Program-made: the position numbers and the translations under genes | Assembly (NCBI RefSeq): GCF_001027745.1 | Contig: NZ_LECU01000007.1 | Span: 62,001 to 126,000 of the forward strand | Reading direction: 5' to 3' | Source of the DNA: Pedobacter sp. BMA | GTDB lineage: Bacteria; Bacteroidota; Bacteroidia; Sphingobacteriales; Sphingobacteriaceae | DNA: 64,000 bases | The notes under the pieces: generated by a model | Database searches by the model: none | Seen by the model: the letters and a program-made list of their open reading frames with translations, nothing else | What the model was told of the DNA's origin: nothing | In this document: in pieces, positions 53,048-61,998 of the stretch | Position numbering within the stretch: position 1 is the first letter of the stretch | Layout: every line of letters starts with the position of its first letter

Positions 53048-54100
53048 TTATCCTTCAACCGTATCCATGTCAATTACAAAACGGTACTTCACATCACTGC
53101 TTAATACCCTTTCATAAGCTTCATTTACATAATTGATATTAATGACTTCTACTTCTGAAACAATATCATGTTCAGCACAAAAATCCAGCATCTCCTGAGT
53201 TTCAGCTATTCCACCAATACTCGATGCAGTAAGCGCTCTGTTGCCATGCATTAAAGCCGAACCTGGGAATTTTAAAGGCTCTGGAGGTAAACCGACACAA
53301 ATATGTACACCATTCACATTTAAAAGTTTCAGATACATCTCATAGTCGTGAGGTGCGGATACCGAATCGATAATAAAATCAAAATGCTTAGCATATTTTT
53401 TCAGTTCTTCGGGGTCTTTAGTGATCACAAAATGATGCGCACCCAGTTTTTTGGCATCCTGTTCTTTAGAAGGAGATGTGCTCAGTACCGTAACGTCTGC
53501 GCCGAAAGCAACAGCAAACTTCACAGCCATGTGACCTAATCCGCCCAAACCAAGAACGGCAACTTTATGACCTTCAGTAATGCCCCATCGTTTGATCGGT
53601 GAATAGGTTGTAATCCCTGCACAAAGCAACGGCGCTACACCAGCCAATGGCAACGTATCGGCAACACTTACTACAAACTCCTCTGTGCAAACAATCTTAT
53701 TCGAGTACCCACCATATGTAGGTGTTTTTTTATCTCTTTCTACACTGTTGTAAGTCCATACCGTTTCACCTTTCTCACAAAATTGTTCCTGACCACCTTT
53801 GCAAGTCGGACATTCTTTGCAGCTGTCTACCATACACCCAATCCCCGCCAGCTGTCCGACCTTGAATTTAGTTACTTCAGCGCCAACATCAGCTATCCGG
53901 CCAACAATTTCATGCCCTGGAACCATCGGGTAACGTGCCGGCCCCCATTCGCTACGAACCTGGTGGATATCGGAATGACAAATTCCGCTATATAAAATAT
54001 CAATTAAAACATCTTTAGGCCCTACATTTCTTCTTTCGAAATTCCATGGAGCCAATTTATCGGTTTGGCTGTGAACAGCGTATCCTTTTGCAGCTATCAT
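53048..54100 (-). CDS. Zinc-dependent NAD(P) alcohol dehydrogenase, CAD/YahK-like
   Basis: This 350-residue medium-chain dehydrogenase has catalytic zinc ligands in SGICHSDIHQV and PGHEIVGRIADVG, the structural zinc site CKECPTCKGGQEQFC (four Cys), and a Rossmann motif in VAVLGLGGLGHMAVKFA. The pattern with WTYNSVERDKKTPTYGGYS is typical of the YahK/cinnamyl-alcohol dehydrogenase subgroup, which reduces broad-range aldehydes with NADPH. A TAGCTTTG promoter element (54117-54124, minus) lies 16 bases upstream of the ATG. The neighbouring molybdenum enzyme also acts on aldehydes. Confidence 0.93.
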   Translation of the reverse strand: MIAAKGYAVHSQTDKLAPWNFERRNVGPKDVLIDILYSGICHSDIHQVRSEWGPARYPMVPGHEIVGRIADVGAEVTKFKVGQLAGIGCMVDSCKECPTCKGGQEQFCEKGETVWTYNSVERDKKTPTYGGYSNKIVCTEEFVVSVADTLPLAGVAPLLCAGITTYSPIKRWGITEGHKVAVLGLGGLGHMAVKFAVAFGADVTVLSTSPSKEQDAKKLGAHHFVITKDPEELKKYAKHFDFIIDSVSAPHDYEMYLKLLNVNGVHICVGLPPEPLKFPGSALMHGNRALTASSIGGIAETQEMLDFCAEHDIVSEVEVININYVNEAYERVLSSDVKYRFVIDMDTVEG

Positions 54101-54116
54101 ATTATTAAAATTTGGC

Positions 54117-54124
54117 CAAAGCTA
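54117..54124 (-). promoter_or_regulatory. Promoter element for the alcohol dehydrogenase
   Basis: The minus strand reads TAGCTTTG, matching TAnnTTTG, 16 bases before the ATG. Confidence 0.55.
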
Positions 54125-54173
54125 AAGGATAAAGGCCTAAGCTTCGTCATATCTGATTCATTTAAGACATCTT

Positions 54174-56303
54174 TCAGGAAGATGTCAAAATCTTATCAGG
54201 GGTAATTGGCAAAGTCCTGATTCTTTTTCCTGTGGCATTAAATACGGCATTTGCAACAGCCGCAGAAAAACCGATGAGGGCAATTTCACCCATTCCTTTG
54301 GCACCCATGGGATTAATATAAGGATCAGGTTTATTGATAAAGTGCACTTCTATCTCCGGGATATCGGCATTAACGGGAACGTGATAATCAGCGAAATTAT
54401 TATTGATATATCTCCCATAACGATGATCTATCACGGATTCCTCCGTAAGCGCCATACCTACGCCACCTACCGCTCCGCCTACCATCTGGCTACGCGCTGT
54501 TTTCGGACTTACAATGGTTCCTGAATCGCCAACAGAAACAATTTTATCTACCTTAACTACCCCGGTTAAGCTGTGCACTTTTACTTTTACGAAGTGAATA
54601 GAAAAAGAATACATGGAATATTCGTCGCGTTCCTTTCCTGCCTGACTTTGTTTAGTGACCTCGATAGATGGCAGATTATTCTTTTTTAATACATCAACGA
54701 AATTTGCAGTGGCATCCATATTGGAATTGGCCGCAAGTTCAGCGATAGTTGATTTGAGGGAAACACAGGCATCATTTACTGCCGACCCTACTGTAGAAAG
54801 CGTGGCCGACCCTCCCTGACTTGGTGCAGGAGGTAATGAGGAATCTCCTAGCTCAAACTTAATCTTTTCTACAGGTATAGATAGTATTCTACTGGCAATC
54901 AGCGACATGCCAGTTCCGGTTCCCGGTCCAATATCACTCGTTGCACTCTGCATCAATAAGGTTCCATCTGACTTTAGTATGGCTTTGAGACTGGCTCTGC
55001 CTCTGTTGGCATTAAATACACCAATGCTAACCCCAAAGCCTGTTTTCCATTGACCATTAACCAGGCTTCCGGGTTTATTCTTCCGTTCGCTCCAACCAAT
55101 CTTTTCTGCACCAACCCGGTAAGCTTCTTTAATATTTTTATCTGAGAATGGCTTATTTCTTTGCTGATCTTTCTCAGGATCATTTTTGATCCGAAACTCA
55201 AGCGGATCCATATCCAGGGCATGCGCCATTTCATCAATGGCACTTTCCAAAGCAAATGCGCCCGTAGCCTCACCTGGTCCTCTCATCCAGATAGGTACAC
55301 CTAAATCAACCGGAACAACAGTATATTGAGTGTTCACATGATCACACTGGTACATGAATTTAGCCATATTAACAACGCCCTCTGTAAAGTTTTCATAGGC
55401 AGATGTTTCACCAAATGCACGATGAGTAATGCCTGTTAAAGTCCCGTCTTTTTTGGCACCTAAACCAATGGTTTGAATCGCGGCCGGACGGTTACCAACC
55501 ATGGTAAACATTTGCATACGGGTAATCACTACTTTTACCGGCCTGGCAATATGCTTTGACGCCATAACAGTGGCGATTTCAAGGGGCCAGGTACGCAAAG
55601 CCATACCAAAGCCGCCGCCAACAAATTCAGAATTTACCTGAATATTTTCTACAGGTATTTTAAAAACATTGGCTATCGCTCCCTGAGTGGCCTTTACGCC
55701 CTGGGTTTTGGCATATACAGTGAGCTGATTATTAGGGCGCCAATCAGCAATAATGCCGTGCAACTCCATCGGGTTGTGCGTTTCAATTGGCAAATGATAG
55801 TTCGCTTCAATTTTTACCTCAGCAGTTTTATATGCATTCTCTGTTCCACGTTTATAATCAGGCTGACCCTGAAGTTTCTTTGCTTTCGTATTGCTTACAG
55901 CCTTTTCGAAATCAGTGTTAAAATCTTCCTTTTCGTATCCTACTTTAACTAATGAAGCAGCATAAGTTGCCCTTTCAAATGTATTTGCTACTACGATAGC
56001 GATGGGTTGTCCGTTAAAGAATATTTTATCTGTATAAAAAATCTTCATTGCCGGTCCCCCGTCCTGTTCATAAGCCGGGGCAGATGGCTTATTCAGGTGA
56101 GAAATCACCGATATTACCCCAGGTGCTTTTTCTGCAGCCCTGGTATCAAATGAGCTGATTTTTCCTTTTGTAATTGTGCTGGTAACCAGCACACCATAAG
56201 TTAGGCCAGGCAAGTTATATTCGGCAAAATATTTCGCCCTTCCCATAACTTTATCAATGCCGTCGACGCGATCGTTCTGATCTTTCAAAATAGCTGTTTG
56301 CAT
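54174..56303 (-). CDS. Molybdopterin-binding subunit of an aldehyde/xanthine dehydrogenase
   Basis: This 709-residue large subunit belongs to the xanthine dehydrogenase family, near PaoC/YagR. It has the first-domain start RVDGIDKVMGRAKYFAEYNLPGLTYGVLV, the Moco-binding segments VGGGFGMALRTWPLEIA and IWMRGPGEATGAFALESAIDE, and the catalytic base glutamate in MGAKGMGEIALIGF near the C-terminus. It hydroxylates aldehydes or N-heterocycles using the molybdopterin cofactor. It follows the FAD subunit after 2 bases in a three-gene operon and probably acts in the periplasm with the Tat-exported partner. Confidence 0.92.
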   Translation of the reverse strand: MQTAILKDQNDRVDGIDKVMGRAKYFAEYNLPGLTYGVLVTSTITKGKISSFDTRAAEKAPGVISVISHLNKPSAPAYEQDGGPAMKIFYTDKIFFNGQPIAIVVANTFERATYAASLVKVGYEKEDFNTDFEKAVSNTKAKKLQGQPDYKRGTENAYKTAEVKIEANYHLPIETHNPMELHGIIADWRPNNQLTVYAKTQGVKATQGAIANVFKIPVENIQVNSEFVGGGFGMALRTWPLEIATVMASKHIARPVKVVITRMQMFTMVGNRPAAIQTIGLGAKKDGTLTGITHRAFGETSAYENFTEGVVNMAKFMYQCDHVNTQYTVVPVDLGVPIWMRGPGEATGAFALESAIDEMAHALDMDPLEFRIKNDPEKDQQRNKPFSDKNIKEAYRVGAEKIGWSERKNKPGSLVNGQWKTGFGVSIGVFNANRGRASLKAILKSDGTLLMQSATSDIGPGTGTGMSLIASRILSIPVEKIKFELGDSSLPPAPSQGGSATLSTVGSAVNDACVSLKSTIAELAANSNMDATANFVDVLKKNNLPSIEVTKQSQAGKERDEYSMYSFSIHFVKVKVHSLTGVVKVDKIVSVGDSGTIVSPKTARSQMVGGAVGGVGMALTEESVIDHRYGRYINNNFADYHVPVNADIPEIEVHFINKPDPYINPMGAKGMGEIALIGFSAAVANAVFNATGKRIRTLPITPDKILTSS

Positions 56304-56305
56304 AG

Positions 56306-57289
56306 TTAAATTTTAGATTTTGCAAGGGTTAACGCTTCAATAATTGTGTTGGGTGCCATCACCAGCTTAAAATCATTTTCTCCAAAACTTTTTGCATCTT
56401 TCATGGCTATTTTTGCTGCCTGTTCAAAATTTTCGAGCGATGCTTCTTTACCTCTTAAAAAATCCTCCGAAGCAGTTAGCCTCCAGGGCTTATGGGCAAC
56501 ACCTCCCATAGCCAAACGAACATCAGTTACAATATGATTGGCTATTTCCAGTCCTGCAGCTACCGAAACCAGCGCAAAAGCATATGATGCCCTATCTCTT
56601 ACTTTTAGATAATGCGAATTTCTGCCTATACTGTTCAAAGGAATTTCCAGCCGCACAATCATTTCATCTGCCTTTAAATTATTGTCTAACTGAGGCGTAT
56701 CTCCTGCCAGGCGATGAAAGTCTTTAAACAATATCTTATGTTCTCCTTTAGGGCCGGCAATTACTACTGTGGCATCGAGGGCTGTTAAGGCAACGCACAT
56801 ATCACTAGGATGAACGGCTATGCACTTATCTGAAGTCCCGAAAATAGCATGCATCCTATTGAACCCACCAACAGCACCACACCCCGAACCTGGCTGCCTT
56901 TTATTACAGGGCATCTCAGTATCATAAAAATAGCCACAGCGGGTGCGCTGCATCATATTACCACCTACAGTAGCAACATTACGCAACTGGGCCGATGCGC
57001 CTGCGTTTAAAGCCATGGCCAATAGCGGCAAATGATCTTTAATAATTTCATGTTCTGCAACAGCAGTATTAGATGCCAGGGCGCCAATGATGATCATGTC
57101 TTTGTGCATCTCAATCTGTTTTAAGGGCACGTGATTGATATCCACCAGTTTCTCAGGGGAAGATACCCCCCTTTTCATCAGATCGATTAGATTGGTTCCA
57201 CCTGCAATAAACTTTGAGTTCTGGTCCTTTGCGATCAGGCTCAAAGCCGATTTCGCTGAGGTAGTACGTAGATACTGGAAATTGATCAT
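56306..57289 (-). CDS. FAD-binding subunit of the molybdenum hydroxylase
   Basis: This 327-residue subunit resembles PaoB/YagS. The FAD-binding CO-dehydrogenase flavoprotein domain has KFIAGGTNLIDLMKRGVSSP and AQLRNVATVGGNMMQRTRC. The insertion RCGYFYDTEMPCNKRQPGSGCGAVGG carries the extra cysteines that in PaoB bind an additional [4Fe-4S] cluster. It passes electrons between the molybdenum subunit and the outside acceptor. Its start overlaps the end of the 2Fe-2S gene by 4 bases, indicating coupling. Confidence 0.92.
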   Translation of the reverse strand: MINFQYLRTTSAKSALSLIAKDQNSKFIAGGTNLIDLMKRGVSSPEKLVDINHVPLKQIEMHKDMIIIGALASNTAVAEHEIIKDHLPLLAMALNAGASAQLRNVATVGGNMMQRTRCGYFYDTEMPCNKRQPGSGCGAVGGFNRMHAIFGTSDKCIAVHPSDMCVALTALDATVVIAGPKGEHKILFKDFHRLAGDTPQLDNNLKADEMIVRLEIPLNSIGRNSHYLKVRDRASYAFALVSVAAGLEIANHIVTDVRLAMGGVAHKPWRLTASEDFLRGKEASLENFEQAAKIAMKDAKSFGENDFKLVMAPNTIIEALTLAKSKI

Positions 57290-57909
57290 GGTTTCGAACC
57301 TCCTTTCACCACATCGATAATGGCATCAACAATGTTGGGATAAGCGCCACATCTGCAAATATTTCCACTCATATATTCGCTTATCTCTGCCCGGGTACCG
57401 GTATGTCCTTCATTTACACAGGCAACTGCCGACATAATCTGACCGGGTGTACAATATCCGCATTGAAATCCATCGTGCTTAATGAATGCAGCCTGCATAG
57501 GGTGCAGTTCCTCGCCATTGGCCAAACCTTCGATTGTCGTGATTTTTTTTCCCTCATTCATTACGGCTAAACTTAAGCAAGAATTTACCCGTTCGCCATC
57601 TATATGAACTGTGCATGCACCACATTGACCGTGATCACAGCCTTTCTTCGTACCGGTTAAGTGAAGTTCTTCCCTAAGGTAATCCAGCAGCGTTACCCTC
57701 GGCTCAATAGAAGTTTTAAAAGCCTTATTATTAACCGTTATATTCAATGGAATTTTTTCAAACAGTTCAGCGAAACGTTCATCTGCCTGGCTTTCTGCGG
57801 CTTTAACCGCTACAGCTGGAGTTAGCGCAATCGCTGTAATTAATGAGCTCTTCTTGAGAAAATCCCGCCGGCTATCGCCGGGATTAAATTCCTTATCAGA
57901 TGGTTGCAT
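57286..57909 (-). CDS. 2Fe-2S subunit of the molybdenum hydroxylase with Tat signal
   Basis: This 207-residue subunit starts with a twin-arginine signal (SRRDFLKKSSLITAIALTPAVAVKA), so the folded complex is probably exported. It has the plant-type ferredoxin site CDHGQCGACTVHIDGERVNSC and the second [2Fe-2S] site FQCGYCTPGQ with NICRCGAYPN, typical of PaoA/YagT. It is the first gene of the operon, followed by the FAD and molybdenum subunits. The maturation chaperone PaoD is not in the window. Confidence 0.93.
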   Translation of the reverse strand: MQPSDKEFNPGDSRRDFLKKSSLITAIALTPAVAVKAAESQADERFAELFEKIPLNITVNNKAFKTSIEPRVTLLDYLREELHLTGTKKGCDHGQCGACTVHIDGERVNSCLSLAVMNEGKKITTIEGLANGEELHPMQAAFIKHDGFQCGYCTPGQIMSAVACVNEGHTGTRAEISEYMSGNICRCGAYPNIVDAIIDVVKGGSKP

Positions 57910-58083
57910 AGATAAAAATGTTTTGTTGAGATGTTGTTGGTTTTAAAGTTCGTCAATCCATGTGATAAAAAAGGCTGATTGATGAATTTAGAATAATTCT
58001 ACTGTGTAATATTTATGAAACTCACCATCCATTTTTTGATAAAATTAATTTCGGGATTCGGCTTCTTTATATATTTTTATCGA

Positions 58084-58734
58084 ATGGAAGATATTAAGCC
58101 GCTACCTGACTTATCAGCAGAAGAACAACGCGTATTAGGGTCATTGATTGAGAAAAGCAGAACCACTCCAGATTATTACCCAATGACATTAAATAGCTTA
58201 ACCGCCGCGTGTAATCAGAAAAGCTCGCGAAACCCGGTTGTAAACTATGATGAAGAAACCGTAACATTAACCTTAAATTCGCTTAAGATCAAAGGACTCA
58301 TTTCCACAGCAACCGGCGGTTCAAGCAGGGTAATCAAATACAAACATAATATGGGTATCGTCTATCCGCTTGTGCCCTCAGAACTGTCAATACTTTGTCT
58401 GCTACTTTTGCGGGGGCCGCTCACGCCCGGTGAAATCAACAGTAATTCAGGTCGCTTATATGAGTTTGAGAGCATCGAGGAAATAGTGGGGCAACTACAG
58501 AAATTAACAGACGAGGAACCTGCATTTGCAAAGCTGCTTCCAAAAAAAGCAGGACAAAAAGAAGCCAGGTTTACACATCTGCTTGGAGAACAGGCCGAAA
58601 TTCAGGAGACTGAGCAGGAAGGCTTTCAAACAGCAATTTTCCAGCCCAATGAAGAACTGGAAAATCGTATTTTAAAATTAGAGCAAGAATTAGAGGAATT
58701 AAAAGAAGTAGTTAATCTTTTAATGGACAAATAA
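58084..58734 (+). CDS. YceH family (DUF480) protein
   Basis: This 216-residue protein matches DUF480/YceH, with LSAEEQRVLGSLIEKSRTTPDYYPMTLNSLTAACNQKSSRNPVV as the first winged-helix domain and a second one at YPLVPSELSILCLLLLRGPLTPGEINSNSGRLYEF. A C-terminal coiled coil (NEELENRILKLEQELEELKEVV) follows. Two winged helices suggest a nucleic-acid-binding or dimeric regulatory role, but no function is established. The ATG at 58084 is preferred over 58015 because the upstream 23 codons are AT-rich and hydrophobic and do not fit the family. It is convergent with fabF, one base away. Confidence 0.88.
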   Translation: MEDIKPLPDLSAEEQRVLGSLIEKSRTTPDYYPMTLNSLTAACNQKSSRNPVVNYDEETVTLTLNSLKIKGLISTATGGSSRVIKYKHNMGIVYPLVPSELSILCLLLLRGPLTPGEINSNSGRLYEFESIEEIVGQLQKLTDEEPAFAKLLPKKAGQKEARFTHLLGEQAEIQETEQEGFQTAIFQPNEELENRILKLEQELEELKEVVNLLMDK

Positions 58735-59985
58735 TTAAGCTTCGTATTTCTTAAAAATTGTACTGGCAACATGCCCGCCGAAACCAAAGGTATTGTTAAG
58801 AACATAATTGATTTCCTTTTTAATCGGTTTTCCAAGAATAATGTTAAGTCCTTCGGGAATTTTTTCATCCAGCTGTTGCGTATTGATTGTTGGAGGGATT
58901 ATTCCATCTCTTATCGCCAGAATACTAATCAGGCTTTCAACGGCACCCGCTGCACCGAGTAAATGCCCGGTCATAGATTTTGATGCCCCAACAACAACAG
59001 GCAAATCGCCGAAAACATTTTTAACAGCTACAAGTTCACTAATATCGCCTAAACCCGTAGATGTTGCATGCGCATTAATGTAATCGATTTTATCAGCTGA
59101 TATTCCTGCGTCACTTAAGGCTTTTTTCATCCCCAGGGTTGCGCCAATTCCATCCGGATGGGTTCCTGTTAAGTGATAAGCGTCGGCAGCCATCCCACCG
59201 CCTACAATTTCTGCGTAGATATTTGCTCCGCGGTTTAAAGCATGATCGAGCTCTTCAAGAATCAATGCTCCTGCCCCTTCACCCATTACAAATCCATCAC
59301 GTGTAACATCAAATGGTCGTGATGCGGTTTCAGGACTGTCATTGCGTTTTGAAAGTGCCTGTGCTGCATTAAAGCCCCCCACAGAAGCCTCTGTGATTGC
59401 CGCTTCAGAACCTCCGGCAACCATAACATTTGCTTTACCCAAACGGATGGTATCAAAAGCACTGATGATAGCCGTGTTCGAAGACGCACATGCTGATACG
59501 GTGCAGTAATTCGGACCACGAAGTTTATGGCGAATAGATACTACTCCAGCCGCAATGTCCACTATCATTTTTGGAATGAAGTATGGATTAAATCTTGGCG
59601 TTTTATCGCCCTGGTGAAATTCTGCCAGCTGTTGCTCAAAGGTAGAGATACCTCCATTTCCCGTTGCCCAAATCACACCCACTTCAGCAAGCTCATCATC
59701 TGACATAGCAGCGAAGTCTAAACCCGCATCTGCAATGGCCTGATCAGTTGAAGCGATGGCATACTGGGTAAACAGATCGTACTTTTTTATTTCCTTTTTA
59801 TCAATGAAAGAAGCTGCGTCAAAATCTTTCACTTCAGCAGCAAAATGGGTTTTATATTTACTGGTATCGAATTTAGTGATTGGCCCGACGCCACTTTTAC
59901 CATCTAAAATATTCTTCCAAAAGTTTTCTACTGTGTTTCCAAGCGGGGTTATAGCCCCCAATCCAGTTACGACTACTCGTTTCAT
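58735..59985 (-). CDS. fabF: Beta-ketoacyl-ACP synthase II
   Basis: This 416-residue KAS II condenses acyl-ACP with malonyl-ACP in fatty-acid elongation. The nucleophile Cys166 is in TVSACASSNTAI, and the two active-site histidines are in NAHATSTGLGD and KSMTGHLLGAAG. The start MKRVVVTGLGAITPLGNTVENFW is canonical. Unlike many bacteria, no acpP gene lies directly upstream. It is one base from the convergent YceH gene and no terminator was seen there. Confidence 0.95.
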   Translation of the reverse strand: MKRVVVTGLGAITPLGNTVENFWKNILDGKSGVGPITKFDTSKYKTHFAAEVKDFDAASFIDKKEIKKYDLFTQYAIASTDQAIADAGLDFAAMSDDELAEVGVIWATGNGGISTFEQQLAEFHQGDKTPRFNPYFIPKMIVDIAAGVVSIRHKLRGPNYCTVSACASSNTAIISAFDTIRLGKANVMVAGGSEAAITEASVGGFNAAQALSKRNDSPETASRPFDVTRDGFVMGEGAGALILEELDHALNRGANIYAEIVGGGMAADAYHLTGTHPDGIGATLGMKKALSDAGISADKIDYINAHATSTGLGDISELVAVKNVFGDLPVVVGASKSMTGHLLGAAGAVESLISILAIRDGIIPPTINTQQLDEKIPEGLNIILGKPIKKEINYVLNNTFGFGGHVASTIFKKYEA

Positions 59986-60138
59986 TTTATTATTTTTAAT
60001 TTTCTCCTGCGTGCAGGCTATGCATCAATTTAAACACAATGCATTTTACTTATCGCCGCAAAGGTGCCAATTCCTATCCTTATTATCGCATAATTAGCAC
60101 AAAACTTCTCCCTAACGGCATAATCAAATTAGGTTGCA

Positions 60139-60231
60139 TTAATTAAATACCTTTACAGGTGTACCTTCCAAACTCAATCTTAAAGATGTAGTGTAAGAGT
60201 GAAGCGCCGCCTTACTTACAGCATAGGTTGG
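60139..60231 (-). pseudogene. Remnant of a short-chain dehydrogenase, C-terminal active-site fragment
   Basis: A 30-codon open stretch on the minus strand reads like the SDR active-site region: PTYAVSKAALHSYTTSLRLS followed by LEGTPVKVFN. It has the YxxxK catalytic pair (Tyr/Lys in YAVSK) and the typical downstream strand. It ends at a stop where a normal SDR continues, and upstream it runs into the TetR gene in another frame, overlapping its last 20 bases. It is therefore a decayed remnant, probably left after a deletion that joined the TetR 3' end to an SDR gene. Confidence 0.65.
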
Positions 60232-60823
60232 CAAGGTCAAGGCTGTTGATGTACTTTTTTAAAGAATCCATAATCAGGCTCCAATAATCTGCTTTATTCG
60301 TTAATCTTGATATCATGATACCACCTTCTATCATTGCAATGATCGTCAACGCAATTTGTTCAGGATCATGCGCTTCGTCGATTTCCTTACTAATTATCCC
60401 TTCATCTACCAATGCAATAATTCTTTTTTTCCACGCCAATATTGCTTTAATAGCCCGCTCACGCAAGGCGGGATGGGTATCATCTGCGTCGGTGGCGGTG
60501 TTCAAAATCGGGCAACCCCCTATTGAAATCCCACTAAATAAAAAGCGCTCATAGATACTTACGTATGCCAATAGTTTCCCTTTGGTTGTTCCCTTATTAC
60601 TCATTTCCGATTCAATATTTGAAACGTTATTAGCGAAATTGTAGTCAAATGCAGCAAGTGCTACTTCGTCTTTATTCGCAAAGTTGCCGTAAATACTGCC
60701 TTTCGTTAAGCCGGTTGCTGCAGTAATATCATTCAGCGAAGTACCTGCGTAACCTTTCGTATTAAAGATCGATGCTGTTTTTTCAACAATGAAATTTCTT
60801 GTCTGCTCTGCTTTTGTCATCAT
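60212..60823 (-). CDS. TetR/AcrR family transcriptional regulator
   Basis: This 203-residue repressor has an N-terminal TetR helix-turn-helix (residues about 8-55, FIVEKTASIFNTKGYAGTSLNDITAATGLTKGSIYGNFANKDEVALAAF) and a helical ligand domain. The start MMTKAEQTRN at 60823 is chosen because the extra 16 codons from the TTG at 60871 overlap a perfect palindrome that is probably its operator. The last codons (DLANLCCK) share bases with a decayed SDR in another frame, so the native C-terminus may have been altered. Targets are probably itself and nearby genes. Confidence 0.85.
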   Translation of the reverse strand: MMTKAEQTRNFIVEKTASIFNTKGYAGTSLNDITAATGLTKGSIYGNFANKDEVALAAFDYNFANNVSNIESEMSNKGTTKGKLLAYVSIYERFLFSGISIGGCPILNTATDADDTHPALRERAIKAILAWKKRIIALVDEGIISKEIDEAHDPEQIALTIIAMIEGGIMISRLTNKADYWSLIMDSLKKYINSLDLANLCCK

Positions 60824-60844
60824 GATTAATTTGATCCGACAAAT

Positions 60845-60862
60845 ATATACCGATCGGTATAT
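60845..60862. promoter_or_regulatory. Perfect 18-bp palindrome, putative TetR operator
   Basis: ATATACCGATCGGTATAT is a perfect palindrome located 22 bases upstream of the TetR ATG. The core ACCGATCGGT has the form expected of a TetR-dimer operator. It is between the TetR and the divergent AraC gene, but about 130 bases from the AraC promoter. Confidence 0.6.
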
Positions 60863-60992
60863 TACATGCAAGTTAATTTATCATGGTAATCTCCTTTTAA
60901 TTTCAGAGTTGAACTGGCGTAGGTATTCTATTCAGATGCTCTACAAATTTTTTCTGCAGGTAATGCCTTTTTTATTACTAGTTTGAATTTTG

Positions 60993-61000
60993 TAACTTTG
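60993..61000 (+). promoter_or_regulatory. Promoter element for the AraC-type gene
   Basis: TAACTTTG matches TAnnTTTG. It ends 4 bases before the ATG at 61005 and 1 base before the ATG at 61002, so a leaderless start at 61005 is favoured. Confidence 0.65.
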
Positions 61001-61004
61001 AATG

Positions 61005-61916
61005 ATGAGTACAATTGAAAGCCTTGCAGACTTCTACCAGAAGAAATTTGATTTCCTTCCAGACACTTTACAAAAAGATATTGGACACTTTAATGTTTTC
61101 AGAATGGAAGACTGCCTTGGCGATGATAAACCTCCAATGAACTACAGCAGGCGGGATTTCTATAAAATCGCGTTGAATCGCGGACATAATATTTATCACT
61201 ACGCCGACAAAAGCGTGGAGATAAATGGCACTGCCCTTATGTTTTTTAATCCGTTGGTACCCTATACCTGGGAACTGGCGAGCGGCAAAATTACCGACGT
61301 CCGTGGCTATTTCTGTATTTTCACAGAAGCTTTTTTCAATGAAAAGATACGGGGAAAGATTGGCGACTTGCCTATGTTTGCCTTGGGCGGCAAACCAGCG
61401 TACGTTCTGAATGATGAACAGGACGCACACATTTCGGCGATATTTTCAAAAATGCTGGATGAAATTAATAGCGATTACATCTATAAATACGATTTGCTGA
61501 GAAATTACACAACTGAAATTACGCACTTTGCATTAAAGACTAATCCATCGGAAGTACTTTATAAACATCCTGACGCAAATTCGCGTATCACCTCAGTGTT
61601 TACCGAACTGCTCGAACGCCAGTTTCCAATTGAAAATCCTTCCCAGCGCTTCACCATGCGATCGGCAAAGGATTATGCCGCTCAACTTTCTGTTCACGTA
61701 AATCACCTCAACCGGGCTATCAAAGAGACTACAGGAAAGACGACAACACACTATATAACAGAACGTTTATTAAGCGAAGCCAAAGCGCTGCTTAAGCATA
61801 CAGACTGGAACATTTCAGAAATCGGTTATTGTCTCGGCTTCGAAGAACCTACCCACTTCAACAACTTTTTCAAAAAGTTAACCAGCCATACCCCTACATC
61901 ATACCGGATTGTTTGA
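61005..61916 (+). CDS. AraC family transcriptional regulator
   Basis: This 303-residue regulator has an N-terminal cupin-like sensing region and a C-terminal AraC double helix-turn-helix (from about 200). The latter is recognisable in SAKDYAAQLSVHVNHLNRAIKETTGKTTTHYITERLLSEAKALL and ISEIGYCLGFEEPTHFNNFFKKLTSHTPTSYR. The effector is unknown. It stands just before two tandem SDR genes and is a good candidate for their regulator. An ATG at 61002 is also possible, one codon upstream. Confidence 0.88.
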   Translation: MSTIESLADFYQKKFDFLPDTLQKDIGHFNVFRMEDCLGDDKPPMNYSRRDFYKIALNRGHNIYHYADKSVEINGTALMFFNPLVPYTWELASGKITDVRGYFCIFTEAFFNEKIRGKIGDLPMFALGGKPAYVLNDEQDAHISAIFSKMLDEINSDYIYKYDLLRNYTTEITHFALKTNPSEVLYKHPDANSRITSVFTELLERQFPIENPSQRFTMRSAKDYAAQLSVHVNHLNRAIKETTGKTTTHYITERLLSEAKALLKHTDWNISEIGYCLGFEEPTHFNNFFKKLTSHTPTSYRIV

Positions 61917-61968
61917 ATTTCGTAAGCATCAGTTTGATTGACGTAATAACTGTCTTCAAATTCTGCCC

Positions 61969-61976
61969 TAATTTTG
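61969..61976 (+). promoter_or_regulatory. Promoter element for the first SDR gene
   Basis: TAATTTTG matches TAnnTTTG and lies 22 bases before the ATG at 61999. A TTG at 61938-61940 is a possible -33 box. Confidence 0.55.
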
Positions 61977-61998
61977 TCTTAACAAAAAGGATAAAATT

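Noticed and set aside
60824..60871. Longer TetR start at a TTG
   Set aside because: The added codons overlap the 18-bp palindrome that is probably the operator, and the TetR family start is at MMTKAEQ.
60789..60986. 65-codon plus-strand ORF over the TetR operator region
   Set aside because: It is antisense to the TetR start and crosses the palindrome, with no promoter or family match.
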